A stretch of 64,000 bases of DNA from Gammaproteobacteria bacterium (GCA_030433275.1 JAUILK010000005.1:1-64000); one strand, 5' to 3'. Positions 16,282 to 27,543 are shown, counted from the stretch's first letter. Notes: generated by a model from the letters alone, not told the origin. Program-made: numbers and translations.

Positions 16282-19200
16282 GTGCCAAATGGGGTTTTGC
16301 AACGGTTGGCGCGCGCGAGAGTGATTACTCTGTCGTGGCATACGGTTGGGAGGGTCCGCGCGGGATTGCTTTATGCTGTTACGGGCGTATTGGTTGCAGC
16401 GGCGATTGCGTTGACGGCGCTGCGCGTGACGCTCGCCTATGCCCCGATTTTCCATGGCGAGTTGGAAGCGCTGCTCGCCCGGTGGCTGGGTCGTCCAGTG
16501 GCCATTTCTGCTTTGGATGCGCGCCTGGTTGGGTTTAGTCCAACGCTGGTTCTCCACGACGTGCGCATCGGTGGCACTTCGAGCCGTCCAGCTGATTTGG
16601 CGGCGAGTCGGTTCGAAGTCTCGATTGACTTTGGGGCGATGTTGCGTAATTTCCAGGCTCGGTTTGTCGAACTACGCGCCGATCAGCTCAAGGTCACGCT
16701 GCGGCGCTATGCAGATGGGCGCATTGCTTTTGGTGAGCAAGCGAGCGGTGCGGGCCGTCGGTTTTTTGCATTCATCGCGCGCCTGCGCTTGCGGGATGCC
16801 TCGGTCAAGCTGATCGATCAACTCCGGGGCGAGAGCTGGCGGTTGTCCGATCTCCACGCTTGGTTTTGGTACGACGCCGGGGACGCTCGTCTAGCCGCCC
16901 ATTTCCTACCGGTGCAGCCGCACCTGGCGAAACGGGTGGAGCTTGCCGCGCGTTGGCATGGCTCACCTCGTTCTGTGGCTGAAATCAACGGCTCGGGTTA
17001 TCTGCGTTTGCGCGCGGCGCGGTTTGGCCAAATCAGTGCGGTCTTGTCACCGGTTTGGAGCGTGCCGGTGGTGACCGGGCAAACCGATGCTCAGCTCTGG
17101 TTGCGTGTGCGTGGAGGGCAACCCGAGCGAGTTTCCGTCGATGCCAGTGCTCGGGGGTTGGAACTCGGTGGGGCTGAGGGGACAGTGCGGTTTCGACGTC
17201 TGGCTGGGCGTGGTTACTGGCAGCGTGTAGATGACGGTTGGAATCTCGATATCAATGCCTTGCAACTGCAAAGGGTAGGCGATGCGCCGGGCTCTCCCGG
17301 CAATATATCGATTCGGTATGTGACCAATGCTGTACGCGCGCCGCTATGGCGCGTTCGCGCCACAGCGCTACGGTTTGGCGATTTGGCCGCGCTAACGAGT
17401 GACAACGACCTATTACCCCCAAGGTGGCGCCAGCGGCTCGCGCGGTTGGCACCACGGGGTGAGCTCAGCGAGGTCGCCTTGGTAGTGCAAGCCACCGATC
17501 AGATGCAACGCTACCGCGTGAAGGGGCGTTTCCAGGGTCTTGCGTTAGAGCCGGTCGACCGATTGCCGGGTCTGACCGCCGGCGCGGGTCGTTTTCTGAT
17601 CAGCGAACAGGGTGGGTTATTGCGGCTTACTGCACGCAACACGCAGCTCAGCTTGCCTGAGCTCTTTCCCCAACCGCTTGCGTTGCAGCGCTTGCAAGTG
17701 CACAGCGAATGGCAGGTCAGCAGGGGCCGAGTGCGGTTGGCGATCCCTCGGTTTCAGGCGCGTGATGCGGGTGGTGAGTTGGATGCCCAAGTCGGGTTAT
17801 GGCTCGGCGCACGACAGCGGCCATTTATCGATGCGCGCGCCCATTTGCGCCACAGCGAGGCCGCTGACATCAGTCGCTATCTGCCGGAGCGGGTATTGGC
17901 CAAGGGGCTGAGCGAATGGCTGCAGCATGCGATACGTGGCGGTCGTGTCCAGGCTGATCTGATATTGCGAGGCCGGCTCCACGATTTCCCCTATCGCACG
18001 GGCTCGGGGGTATTTGAGGTGCGCAGCCGGGTGGACGAGGTGAGCCTGGCTTACCACCCAGACTGGCCGGTGTTACGTGGGTTGGCCGGCCGGCTGTTGT
18101 TTCGCCGAGGGGCGTTGCGCATCGCACTCGATCGCGGTCGTGCTTATCGCAGCGGATTGACTCATGCCACGGCCATTATCCCTAATCTGATGCAGCCACG
18201 GCTGATGGTGCATGCCCAGTTCACTGGTCCAGGCGGCGATTTGCTGCGTTTTCTACGCGAATCACCATTGGCTGATGATCACGCGGCCACATTGCGGCGG
18301 GTATCGCTCGCGGGAGAGCCACGGCTCGATTTAAAGCTCGATGTGCCGTTCGGTGGTCGGCCGATTAAAGTCGTTGGCCGAGTCGATCTGGACGGGGCGC
18401 GCTTGGCGGCGCCGCTCCTTGGTTTGGTTATTGAGGATCTAACGGGGCGGATCGGTTTCGATGAGAATGGCATGAGCTGGGATCGGTTGCACGGGCGTTT
18501 CAGTGGCCAGCCTTTGGTAAGCAAGGCTGTTACGAGTGGTGCACCGCGGCGGATTCGGATCGAGACACAGTTCCGTTCTGCGGTGGCGGATTTGCTCGGC
18601 GCTGATAATCCGCTCGCAGCGCAGCTTCCTGGCACTACGAATTGGCGCTTGCGGATCGAAAGTAACGGTTTCCGCGCCACCAAGCAGCATTTGGAGTTGA
18701 CTCTGGAGTCTGCGCTGCGCGGTGTACCGGTGAATTGGCCTCCACCGTTGGCGAAACTACGAGCAACCCCCCGGCAGCTGACGATTCGGACGCGGTTGGA
18801 CGCCGCGGGCCGAGGACCGATTCACGTGCGTTATGGGGATTTGGGTTCCGCCGTTCTCACCTTGACGCCGCGTCCGTGGAGCGTGGAGCGGCTGGGGGTG
18901 CGCTTTGGCAGTGGCCCAGCGCGGCTGCCCAAGGGCCCTGGGACTGAACTGTCCGGTACGTTGAGGCAGTTTGATTTAGCTAAACTGATCGGTTTGGGAT
19001 CAGGACAAAAACCGCTTGATCTGCCTTCTTTACAGAGCGTCGATTTGCACCTCGGTACGCTCTATTGGGCAGATGCTCGGCTCGTGGATGCGCTGCGTTT
19101 AAGCGTAGAAAAGCGGTCGGGCGATTGGCTCATCCGGCTCGCGGGTCCGAATGCTGCCGGCTGGGTGCGTTGGCCACAACGGAGGGGGGATCGAGCGAGG

Positions 19201-20121
19201 GTGAGTCTCACACGGTTGCGCCTTGCCGGGTGGCCTGAGTTTGGCACCGAGCGTGATCGGCTCGGGTCGAATGCACTGCGTCTTCCTGGGATCGATTTGG
19301 ATATTGCGGATCTGCAGTTGAATACCGCCAACTTTGGTCACCTGCGCCTACGTCTTGTTCCGGTGAGGGCGGGGCTGGTGGTGGAGACAATGAACTTGAC
19401 CGGACCGGTGCTCAAGATCAAAGCGGCCGGTGGATGGGATGACAACGCCACGCGCGGTCATTCGATGATGGAAGTCAGCATGGTCAGCGAGGATACCGGC
19501 AAGGCATTGGCATTGTTTGGGTTCGCGCAGGCCATCGGCAATGGTAAGACCGATGCGCAGGCGCGTTTGCAGTGGCCTGGTACATTGCTGGATTTCGGAG
19601 TCGCACGTATCACCGGGAGATTACGGTTTACCGTCCGAGACGGTGCGCTACTCAAAATTAAGCCCGGAGCGGGCCGGATTTTCGGTCTGCTCAGCGTGGC
19701 GACTTTGCCGCGACGACTGATGCTGGATTTCTCTGATCTTTTCGGTCAAGGTTTGGCATTCGACCGAATCGAGGCTCATTGTCGCCTTGAAAATGGCGCG
19801 GCACAGCCTGAAGTGTTCTATATTGACTCTCCCGCGGCCTATATCGAGGTTTCCGGACCGATCGACTTGGTTAAGGGGGAGTACGATCAGACGGTTACCG
19901 TGATCCCGCATGTTTCCTTCGCAGTGTCGCTACTCGGTGGTTTGGCGGGCGGTCCGGTGGCAGGAGTGGTTTTGTTTCTGACTCAGAAATTATTTCAGAC
20001 GAGCATGACGCAGTTGGCCCAGAATCAATATCGGATAACCGGCCCCTGGGAACATCCACGGATTGAAGGTATGGGGCAAACGCGAGCCGAAGTGCCGAGG
20101 GGGGGGGATGATTCAAGATGA
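16282..20121 (+). CDS. yhdP: AsmA-like intermembrane phospholipid transport protein YhdP
   Basis: This 1279-residue protein has one N-terminal membrane segment (about residues 31-52) and a very long periplasmic part rich in beta strands. It belongs to the AsmA/YhdP (DUF3971) bridge-like proteins, which carry phospholipids between inner and outer membrane. The conserved C-terminal part (GLLSVATLPRRLMLDFSDLFGQGLAFD and a final GGLAGGPVAGVVLFLTQKLF segment, shown as patterns) is diagnostic of YhdP. It starts at GTG 16282, 34 bases after rng, as in E. coli. The reading frame is intact for 3.8 kb. The end overlaps the nitrilase-family gene by 14 bases. Confidence 0.92.
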   Translation: MPNGVLQRLARARVITLSWHTVGRVRAGLLYAVTGVLVAAAIALTALRVTLAYAPIFHGELEALLARWLGRPVAISALDARLVGFSPTLVLHDVRIGGTSSRPADLAASRFEVSIDFGAMLRNFQARFVELRADQLKVTLRRYADGRIAFGEQASGAGRRFFAFIARLRLRDASVKLIDQLRGESWRLSDLHAWFWYDAGDARLAAHFLPVQPHLAKRVELAARWHGSPRSVAEINGSGYLRLRAARFGQISAVLSPVWSVPVVTGQTDAQLWLRVRGGQPERVSVDASARGLELGGAEGTVRFRRLAGRGYWQRVDDGWNLDINALQLQRVGDAPGSPGNISIRYVTNAVRAPLWRVRATALRFGDLAALTSDNDLLPPRWRQRLARLAPRGELSEVALVVQATDQMQRYRVKGRFQGLALEPVDRLPGLTAGAGRFLISEQGGLLRLTARNTQLSLPELFPQPLALQRLQVHSEWQVSRGRVRLAIPRFQARDAGGELDAQVGLWLGARQRPFIDARAHLRHSEAADISRYLPERVLAKGLSEWLQHAIRGGRVQADLILRGRLHDFPYRTGSGVFEVRSRVDEVSLAYHPDWPVLRGLAGRLLFRRGALRIALDRGRAYRSGLTHATAIIPNLMQPRLMVHAQFTGPGGDLLRFLRESPLADDHAATLRRVSLAGEPRLDLKLDVPFGGRPIKVVGRVDLDGARLAAPLLGLVIEDLTGRIGFDENGMSWDRLHGRFSGQPLVSKAVTSGAPRRIRIETQFRSAVADLLGADNPLAAQLPGTTNWRLRIESNGFRATKQHLELTLESALRGVPVNWPPPLAKLRATPRQLTIRTRLDAAGRGPIHVRYGDLGSAVLTLTPRPWSVERLGVRFGSGPARLPKGPGTELSGTLRQFDLAKLIGLGSGQKPLDLPSLQSVDLHLGTLYWADARLVDALRLSVEKRSGDWLIRLAGPNAAGWVRWPQRRGDRARVSLTRLRLAGWPEFGTERDRLGSNALRLPGIDLDIADLQLNTANFGHLRLRLVPVRAGLVVETMNLTGPVLKIKAAGGWDDNATRGHSMMEVSMVSEDTGKALALFGFAQAIGNGKTDAQARLQWPGTLLDFGVARITGRLRFTVRDGALLKIKPGAGRIFGLLSVATLPRRLMLDFSDLFGQGLAFDRIEAHCRLENGAAQPEVFYIDSPAAYIEVSGPIDLVKGEYDQTVTVIPHVSFAVSLLGGLAGGPVAGVVLFLTQKLFQTSMTQLAQNQYRITGPWEHPRIEGMGQTRAEVPRGGDDSR

Positions 20122-20963
20122 GGCGCGACTGGCGGCTATTCAAATGGTTTCTGGCGATGAAGTGGCGGCGAACCTCGAATCGGCCGATTGCCTTATTGCC
20201 GCAGCGGTGGCTGGCGGCGCCGATTTGGTGGCATTGCCGGAGAATTTCGCCTTTGTGGGTCGTGATGAAGCCGACAAGCTGACGATAGCGGAGCCGGATG
20301 ACGGTGGTCCAATTCAAACTTTTTTGGCGGAACAGGCGCGTCGTCATAACATCTTCCTGGTCGGTGGCACGATCCCTTTGCGTACTTCCGGTCAGCGGCG
20401 GGCACGAGCCGCCTGCTTGGTTTATGGGCCCGGCGGTGAGCGCTGTGCTCGCTACGACAAAATTCATCTGTTTGACGTGGCCGTAAGTGCCGACGAGCGG
20501 TATTGTGAATCGGAAACACTACAAGCCGGTGACAATACCGTGCTTTTCGACACGCCGTTTGCCCGCGTAGGTTTGGCCGTCTGCTATGATTTGCGTTTCC
20601 CCGAGCTCTTCCGTGAGTTGGTGGCGCGGGGTGCAGAGCTGCTGGTGGTGCCCTCGGCATTTACTGCACTCACCGGGGCCGCGCATTGGGAGCTTCTGGT
20701 TCGTACCCGGGCTATAGAGAATCTGTGCTATCTGGTGGCTCCCGATCAGGGTGGGGAGCATCCCAATGGTCGCCTAACCCATGGCGAAACGCTGATCGTG
20801 AATCCATGGGGGCGGATTCTGGGGCGCCATAGCCGCGGACCCGGTATGGCCCAGGCTCGAATGGTTCGTGCCGAGCTTCGGGAAACGCGCCGACGCTTCC
20901 CGACGCTTGAGCATCGTCGCCTAGGCGTGGCTTCGCCGGCGGCGCGGTCGACGGAGGAAGGCA

Positions 20964-20971
<8 letters not shown>
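20108..20971 (+). CDS. Carbon-nitrogen hydrolase (nitrilase superfamily, Nit1-like)
   Basis: This 287-residue enzyme has the nitrilase catalytic triad: E45 in PENF, K118 in YDKIHLF and C159 in [11 protein letters not shown]. The closest group by these motifs is the Nit1/NitA type, which hydrolyses deaminated glutathione as metabolite repair. Omega-amidases share many features, so the substrate is uncertain. It starts at ATG 20108 after a run of G bases that can serve as ribosome site; an upstream in-frame ATG at 20063 lies within yhdP and is less likely. It overlaps both neighbours (14 and 8 bases), so it is co-translated with yhdP and tldD. Confidence 0.9.
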
Positions 20972-22424
<1,453 letters not shown>

Positions 22425-22457
22425 ATGATGCGTCGAGATTTTAGATAGGAGGGTTGG

Positions 22458-23819
22458 ATGACGGAATCTGCGTTGAGTCCGGCTGTGCAGCGCCAGTTGC
22501 CGGCCAAAGCCGAGCTTGCCGAGCCGCTTTCTGAGGCGCTCGAGGAGGCTACTCGGCAAGGTGCCACGGCAGCTGAAGCCTCCGTCAATTCGAGTTTCGG
22601 TTTGTCGGTCAAGGTTCGCCAGGGCGAAGTGGATACGCTGGAGCATATGCGCGATCGTGGTTTGGCGATTACCGTTTATTTCGGCCAACGTAAGGGATCG
22701 GCTAGTTCGGCCGATTTTAGCCGTGCCTCGTTGATGGAGACGGTTCGTGCCGCATGTGATATCGCGCGTTATACTTCCGAGGATCCCTGCGCCGGCTTGG
22801 CTGACGCCGCGTTGATGAGTGCGGATGCGCCGGATCTGAGGCTCCATTATCGCTGGGATATCGAGCCGGAGACGGCGATCGATTTGGCGCGCGAATGCGA
22901 AGCCGCCGCACTTGAGGTGGATCGGCGCTTGACCAATTCCGAGGGTGCCGAAGTCTCGACGCACCAAGGGATTCACGTTTATGGCAATACCCACGGTTTT
23001 CTGGACGGCTATCCGGCCTCCCAGCACAGCATCAGCTGTGTGGTGCTCGGCCGCATTGGCGAGTCCATGCAGCGAGATTATTGGTATACGACCGCTCGCG
23101 ATCCGAGCGCATTGCAAGCGGCCATAGCCGTTGGGCAAGAGGCGGGGCGGCGTACTGTCCGGCGTTTGGGGGCACGTCGGCTCTCGACTCGGACGGTACC
23201 GGTTCTTTTTACGCCTACGGCCGCCCGTAGCCTGTTCGGCCATTTTCTAGGGGCTATCCAGGGCGGCAGTTTATATCGCAAGGCCTCTTTTCTGCTCGAC
23301 TCGCTGGATACGCAAGTGTTTCCGAACTGGCTCAACATCGAGGAACAGCCGCATTTGCCGAGCGCTTTGGGTAGCGCACCATTCGACGGGGAGGGGGTGG
23401 CGACGCGGTCTCGCATTCTGGTCGAACAAGGTGTGCTGCGTGGCTACGTGCTGTCGAGTTACTCGGCTCGAAAGCTCGGAATGCAGACGACGGGTAACGC
23501 TGGAGGGATTCATAACTTAGTCGTTCACCCTGGCACCATGGACTACGCGCAACTGCTCCAGGAGATGCATCAGGGGTTGGTGGTCACTCATTTGATGGGG
23601 CAGGGGGTCAACCCGGTAACCGGGGATTACTCTAGGGGCGCTGCTGGCTTTTGGGTGGACAACGGCGAGGAGGCCTATCCGGTGGAAGAAATCACTATCG
23701 CGGGTCACCTAAAAGAGATGTTCGAGCGCATTCGGGCGGTCGGCCGGGATGTTGATATCCGTGGCAACATACGTACCGGTTCGGTGCTGGTCGAGGGTAT
23801 GACCATTGCTGGCGAGTAG
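22458..23819 (+). CDS. pmbA: Metalloprotease partner PmbA/TldE
   Basis: This 453-residue protein is the non-metal-binding partner of TldD. It shows the family N-terminus (EATRQGATAAEASVN, then VKVRQGEVDTLEHMRDRGLAITVYFGQRKGSASSADFS pattern) and the C-terminal NPVTGDYSRGAAGFWVDNGE and IRTGSVLVEGMTIAGE segments, and it lacks the HExxxH motif, as expected. ATAGGAGGG precedes the ATG. Adjacent to tldD in the same orientation, it should form a two-gene unit with it. Confidence 0.96.
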   Translation: MTESALSPAVQRQLPAKAELAEPLSEALEEATRQGATAAEASVNSSFGLSVKVRQGEVDTLEHMRDRGLAITVYFGQRKGSASSADFSRASLMETVRAACDIARYTSEDPCAGLADAALMSADAPDLRLHYRWDIEPETAIDLARECEAAALEVDRRLTNSEGAEVSTHQGIHVYGNTHGFLDGYPASQHSISCVVLGRIGESMQRDYWYTTARDPSALQAAIAVGQEAGRRTVRRLGARRLSTRTVPVLFTPTAARSLFGHFLGAIQGGSLYRKASFLLDSLDTQVFPNWLNIEEQPHLPSALGSAPFDGEGVATRSRILVEQGVLRGYVLSSYSARKLGMQTTGNAGGIHNLVVHPGTMDYAQLLQEMHQGLVVTHLMGQGVNPVTGDYSRGAAGFWVDNGEEAYPVEEITIAGHLKEMFERIRAVGRDVDIRGNIRTGSVLVEGMTIAGE

Positions 23820-24007
23820 TCCGCGGTGGCTTTGAGCGTGGGAATGGTGCCTGCCCACGCACTGACGGCCCGTTGACCGACCCTGCAGTCGGCTTACGGC
23901 GACCGCTTTGGCCAAGGAAATTTCGAGTGGCGGTTTTGCTCTGCATGGATCGATTGGGGCTTCGGTAGCGCGGTTTCAACGCACAAGTTCAGATGAAGGG
24001 GAGAGGT

Positions 24008-24346
24008 ATGAAGTTTCGAGAACTGCTCGAAACCTGGGAGAGATCAGCCGGAGAGCGGCGCACTTCGGAAGCCTATTCGGTGCGCTTGCCAGTCCATGAC
24101 GCAGCCAAACTTGCCGCGCTTGCCGAGATGTTCCCTGGGCGCTCGGAGCAGGACATCATTACTGATTTGCTCTCTACTGCACTCGACGAAATTGAAGCGG
24201 CTTTTCCTTATGTGGCGGGCGATCGGGTCGTGGCCGAGGACGAACACGGTGATCCGATCTACGAGGACGCTGGTTTGACACCGCGTTTTCAGTCCCTCAC
24301 CCGCAAGCACCTGCAATGCTTCGGCGCTGAATTCGATGAGGGGTGA
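24008..24346 (+). CDS. Small conserved protein, so-called type 1 pili tip component family
   Basis: This is an acidic protein of 112 residues, starting MKFRELLETWE. The start has GGGGAGAGG a few bases upstream. It is mostly helical, with a central VRLPVHDAAKLAALAEMFPGRSEQDIITDLL pattern (an RLP strand then two helices, similar in look to ribbon-helix-helix antitoxins) and a C-terminal GDRVVAEDEHGDPIYEDAG hairpin. Databases carry relatives under the doubtful name type 1 pili tip component; nothing here (no signal peptide, no pilin genes nearby) supports a pilus role. It ends 22 bases from the convergent HPr gene. Function unknown. Confidence 0.75.
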   Translation: MKFRELLETWERSAGERRTSEAYSVRLPVHDAAKLAALAEMFPGRSEQDIITDLLSTALDEIEAAFPYVAGDRVVAEDEHGDPIYEDAGLTPRFQSLTRKHLQCFGAEFDEG

Positions 24347-24368
24347 GTCGATTGGAAAAAGAAGGCTA

Positions 24369-24656
24369 CTATTCGGTTTCGCCAAAACGCTCATCGACTA
24401 ACTCGGCCAATGTGACGAGGGCTTCGTGAGCATCTGGCCCGCGAGCTAGAATCAAGAGCTTCGTTCCGCAACAAGCGGCAAGCATCAGCAGGCCCAGGAT
24501 GCTCTTGCCGTTGACTTCCTTGCCGTCGCGTTTGATTCGTATCTCACTACGAAAACGCGAGGCTACCGAGACGAAGCGGGCAGCGGCTCGAGCATGCAGA
24601 CCGAGCTTATTGGTGATCAGAATCTCGCGTATGAGAAATGCATCGTTATCTGTCAT
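24369..24656 (-). CDS. HPr-like phosphocarrier protein (NPr type)
   Basis: This 95-residue phosphotransferase carrier protein receives phosphate from enzyme I on a histidine and passes it to EIIA. The active histidine is H21 in GLHARAAARFV. The regulatory serine is S52 in VNGKSILGLLMLAA, the site used by HPr kinase, whose gene lies upstream in the same block. The clustering with rpoN, ptsN and rapZ suggests the nitrogen-type phosphotransferase system (NPr, ptsO). It is separated from rapZ by 399 bases without a gene; enzyme I is not in the window. Confidence 0.92.
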   Translation of the reverse strand: MTDNDAFLIREILITNKLGLHARAAARFVSVASRFRSEIRIKRDGKEVNGKSILGLLMLAACCGTKLLILARGPDAHEALVTLAELVDERFGETE

Positions 24657-25055
24657 GTTCGATTTAATATGGGGCTTTTTTCAGCCACATTCTATTGTGC
24701 CCCCGGTAAAACCTCGTTTTGTCGTTCGAGCAGCGTTTGCTGCGGATAATTCAGTATCTCTCGGTACGGTACGCTCATGGTTCGATGTCGGTTACGACTA
24801 TCAACAACCCACCCCTATTCATCTAGACGTGTATGGCCAGGTTGTTCGATTGGTAGCCGAATGCCTAATCAATTTTAAAAAACGCCTGATTTTTTTGCAG
24901 CCTGTGTAATCGGTATTGGGACTTTGCTCGATATTGTCGCTCGCCTTGCAAGACGTTCGCGCCGAGGGTCATTTTGCCGTTTTTAAAAAGCCTTTCACTA
25001 ATTCGGTTATGTTTCAGTAGCAGCCACAGGTAAGGGATACCTTACATGTCTACAG
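24657..25055. other. Gap without a recognisable gene between rapZ and the HPr gene
   Basis: In many proteobacteria a mannose-type EIIA gene of about 390 bases sits between rapZ and HPr. Here the same length carries no open frame of that kind on the minus strand, and I cannot read EIIA motifs such as THG in it. The stretch is richer in A and T than its neighbours (for example 24850-24900). It may contain a promoter for HPr, but I see no confident -35/-10 pair. Confidence 0.55.
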
Positions 25056-25916
25056 TCAGCCGTGCGCGAGTTCCCGATGACGCACGGTGACGCTGCTCCT
25101 GTGCGCGCGGAAATGATTGGCCAATCGATTCGCCAAGTAAACGGAACGATGTTGTCCGCCGGTGCAGCCGACGGCTACGGTGAGGTAACTGCGGTTTTCA
25201 CGTTCGAAGTGCGGAATCCATTCATCGAGAAAATTCTGGAGCTGGTGATAGTAGCGCTCCACGTCCTGCTGTGCAGCGAGATAGTTGACCACGGCCGCAT
25301 CCAGGCCGGTGAGTGAGCGCAGTTTGGGCTCCCAATACGGATTGGGGAGACAGCGAACGTCGAACACATAATCGGCATCCGGTGGAAGCCCTTGTTTGTA
25401 GCCGAATGACTCAAACAGCAATGACAGAGAATAGGGCTCGCGTACGAGGCGTTTGCGCACCAGATCGCGCAATTGATGTACGGTAGTCCGGGTGGTGTCG
25501 ATAATGAGATCGGCCCGTTCTAGTATCGGCTTGAGCAATATACGCTCGTACTCAATGGCCTCTGAAAGCGGGATGTCGGGCCCACTGAGTGGATGGCGGC
25601 GGCGGGTCTCGCTGAAGCGCTTGAGGAGCGTTGCGTGTTCCGCATCCAGTGCTAGGATTTCGCAGTGGATGCCCCGGGCCATTATCCCCTTCAGGATCGT
25701 TGGGAACCGGGTCAGATCTTCGGGACCATTGCGTGCGTCCATGCCGACAGCATAATGCTGATTCGCGGCCGTGGGGGTTTCGGTGACGTGACGAGCAAGC
25801 GCGCTTAGCAGTCCCACAGGTAGGTTGTCGATGCAGTAAAAGCCGGTGTCTTCGAGCGTGTTAAGTGCGATACTTTTGCCCGACCCGGACAGTCCGCTGA
25901 TGATCACCAGCCTCAT
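25056..25916 (-). CDS. rapZ: RNase adapter protein RapZ
   Basis: This 286-residue P-loop protein binds small RNAs and, in E. coli, targets GlmZ for RNase E cleavage to control glucosamine-6-phosphate synthesis. The Walker A motif GLSGSGKS is at residues 8-15, followed by ALNTLEDTGFYCIDNLPVGLL, which is diagnostic. The C-terminal RNA-binding domain contains FDVRCLPNPYWEP and VAVGCTGGQHRSVYLA, both near-invariant. Its start overlaps the hprK stop by four bases, so the kinase and adapter are coupled. Confidence 0.97.
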   Translation of the reverse strand: MRLVIISGLSGSGKSIALNTLEDTGFYCIDNLPVGLLSALARHVTETPTAANQHYAVGMDARNGPEDLTRFPTILKGIMARGIHCEILALDAEHATLLKRFSETRRRHPLSGPDIPLSEAIEYERILLKPILERADLIIDTTRTTVHQLRDLVRKRLVREPYSLSLLFESFGYKQGLPPDADYVFDVRCLPNPYWEPKLRSLTGLDAAVVNYLAAQQDVERYYHQLQNFLDEWIPHFERENRSYLTVAVGCTGGQHRSVYLANRLANHFRAHRSSVTVRHRELAHG

Positions 25917-26758
25917 ACCAACTCCAGCACCTGTTCTCCAACTACTCCTAGCGTGGAAATCCCGGCGGCATCACGTGCTTGGATTTGGCGCACCGCAGTT
26001 TCGATGAGCAGCGCTCGCGGTCGCAGATTGGATAGGGTCAGCCGGAGTAGACTACGACCAAGCCAACCCTGCCGCGCCCAGGTTCCATACAAAGGGTCGG
26101 CAGGGGGTGATTTGGCTGTGAGCACTACGAGCAGCCGGATGACGGCGCTCGATGCAACGGCTGTCTCGCCGAACAGTTCATCGGCCTTCAATAGCCCCAG
26201 CCCATGGATTGCTAATTGGCCGTGAAGTGGGCCGGGCCCGCTGCCTAGCAACGCACCACTGCCATGTGCTTTTATTCGGACCGCATCATCGGTTATCAGC
26301 TGGTGGCCGCGTTCGAGTAGCATCAAAGCGGTTTCACTTTTGCCTACACCGCTTTCGCCTTGGAGCAGTATACCGTAGCCATGGACTTGGACGAGCGTTC
26401 CCGGGCGCGTCAGATCGAGCTGCGCATCAAGCAGTTTTCGGATGCGCGCGAGAGCTACCGAGCTGGGCAGTGGAGTGCTGATAACCGGCGTCAGCAAATG
26501 CTTGTGGCGGTGCGCTGTATCGCTGTCGGAGGATTCGACCCAAAGCAGAGGGGGAGGGGTGCAATTGAGTTCGGACCGGTTCGGTATGAGCCGAATCAGG
26601 GCAGGTGTCTCTGGGCCGACCCAACAATCGGCTGTTTCGGGTAGCTGCAAATCAATGGGTAGATCCGATATTGGCGGCCTTGGGGCATCGGCATCTAGGG
26701 CGCGAGCGAGTATGGCACAGTCGAGCCGGGTGTCCCCTAAATTGTTTGTATCAGGCAT
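25913..26758 (-). CDS. hprK: HPr kinase/phosphorylase
   Basis: This 281-residue bifunctional enzyme phosphorylates and dephosphorylates the regulatory serine of HPr. It has the Walker A motif GESGVGKSETALMLLERGHQLITDD (pattern) near residue 132 with the preceding HGYGILLQ, and the second signature IHGLGLLKADELFGETAV about 55 residues later. The N-terminal domain is somewhat shorter and the C-terminal motif more divergent than in Firmicutes HprK, as in other proteobacterial forms. GGGAG precedes the ATG. A proteobacterial HprK linked to rapZ and an HPr with serine 52 suggests the target is that HPr. Confidence 0.9.
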   Translation of the reverse strand: MPDTNNLGDTRLDCAILARALDADAPRPPISDLPIDLQLPETADCWVGPETPALIRLIPNRSELNCTPPPLLWVESSDSDTAHRHKHLLTPVISTPLPSSVALARIRKLLDAQLDLTRPGTLVQVHGYGILLQGESGVGKSETALMLLERGHQLITDDAVRIKAHGSGALLGSGPGPLHGQLAIHGLGLLKADELFGETAVASSAVIRLLVVLTAKSPPADPLYGTWARQGWLGRSLLRLTLSNLRPRALLIETAVRQIQARDAAGISTLGVVGEQVLELV

Positions 26759-26967
26759 TCCCTCTCTCCCGACCGGCTTAAAACGAGGGGTGTCACCGCG
26801 GGAGCGACCAAACCGATCAATGGTGTTCGCACACTACGCCTGGTAGACCGGTTCCACCCGCTTGCGATCAGCGGCGCATGTATTGGTCATAGGCGCTTTT
26901 GACTACGTGCTCCATCGGCTCGGCGAATCTCGGCGTTGGGGGACGCATTATTCAGCTTGATGCCGGT

Positions 26968-27438
26968 TTAGGAGCCTGGCGAGTCAGTTTGCCAGCGCAC
27001 GATATGTTGATATATTTCCTCCACACTTTGGCTGCTTCGTAATCGTTCGCAAAATGAGTGATCACTAAACAGTTCCGCCAATGCTGCAAGAACGCGCAGA
27101 TGCTCGTCGGTGAAGTGTTTCGGTACGATCAAGGCAAACAGCAAATCGACCGGTTGCTTGTCGATCGCATCGAAATCGACAGCCTGATCCAGCCTGATAA
27201 GGGCGCCCCGAGTTTCGCTGATGCCATCAACGCGGGCATGCGGTAAGGCGACACCCTTTCCAAGCCCCGTACTTCCCAACCGCTCCCGCCCGATCAGGTG
27301 TTCGAAAATGATCCTGTCTGTCGGCTCGTCTTCGGTTTGAGCGAGGAGCGCACTAAGTACTTCCAGGCTGCGTTTCTTGCTGGTGACATGGACCCCACAG
27401 CGGATTCGCTCGGGGACTAATAGATTGACGACATTCAT
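26968..27438 (-). CDS. ptsN: Nitrogen-regulatory phosphotransferase protein EIIA-Ntr
   Basis: This 156-residue EIIA protein of the nitrogen phosphotransferase system controls potassium uptake and other targets by its phosphorylation state. The phospho-accepting histidine is H67 in GKGVALPHARV, followed by the family motifs IRLDQAVDFDAIDKQPVDLLFALIVP. ATG 27438 matches the family N-terminus (MNVVNLL); a longer frame to 27483 is unlikely. It lies downstream of hpf and 209 bases upstream of hprK in the same direction. Confidence 0.95.
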   Translation of the reverse strand: MNVVNLLVPERIRCGVHVTSKKRSLEVLSALLAQTEDEPTDRIIFEHLIGRERLGSTGLGKGVALPHARVDGISETRGALIRLDQAVDFDAIDKQPVDLLFALIVPKHFTDEHLRVLAALAELFSDHSFCERLRSSQSVEEIYQHIVRWQTDSPGS

Positions 27439-27543
27439 TGCCGCGTGCCCCAACGGATGAGATCTGAGGCGTGCCTTGCCCACGGCCCCACGCCGCCGGC
27501 CAGGATCAATCAGGATCCCGGCCAGCTGTGCTCGTTACGTTAA

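Noticed and set aside
20367-20388. Sigma-54-like TGGCACG...TTGC sequence
   Set aside because: The spacing is two bases too long and it lies within the coding region of the nitrilase-family gene.
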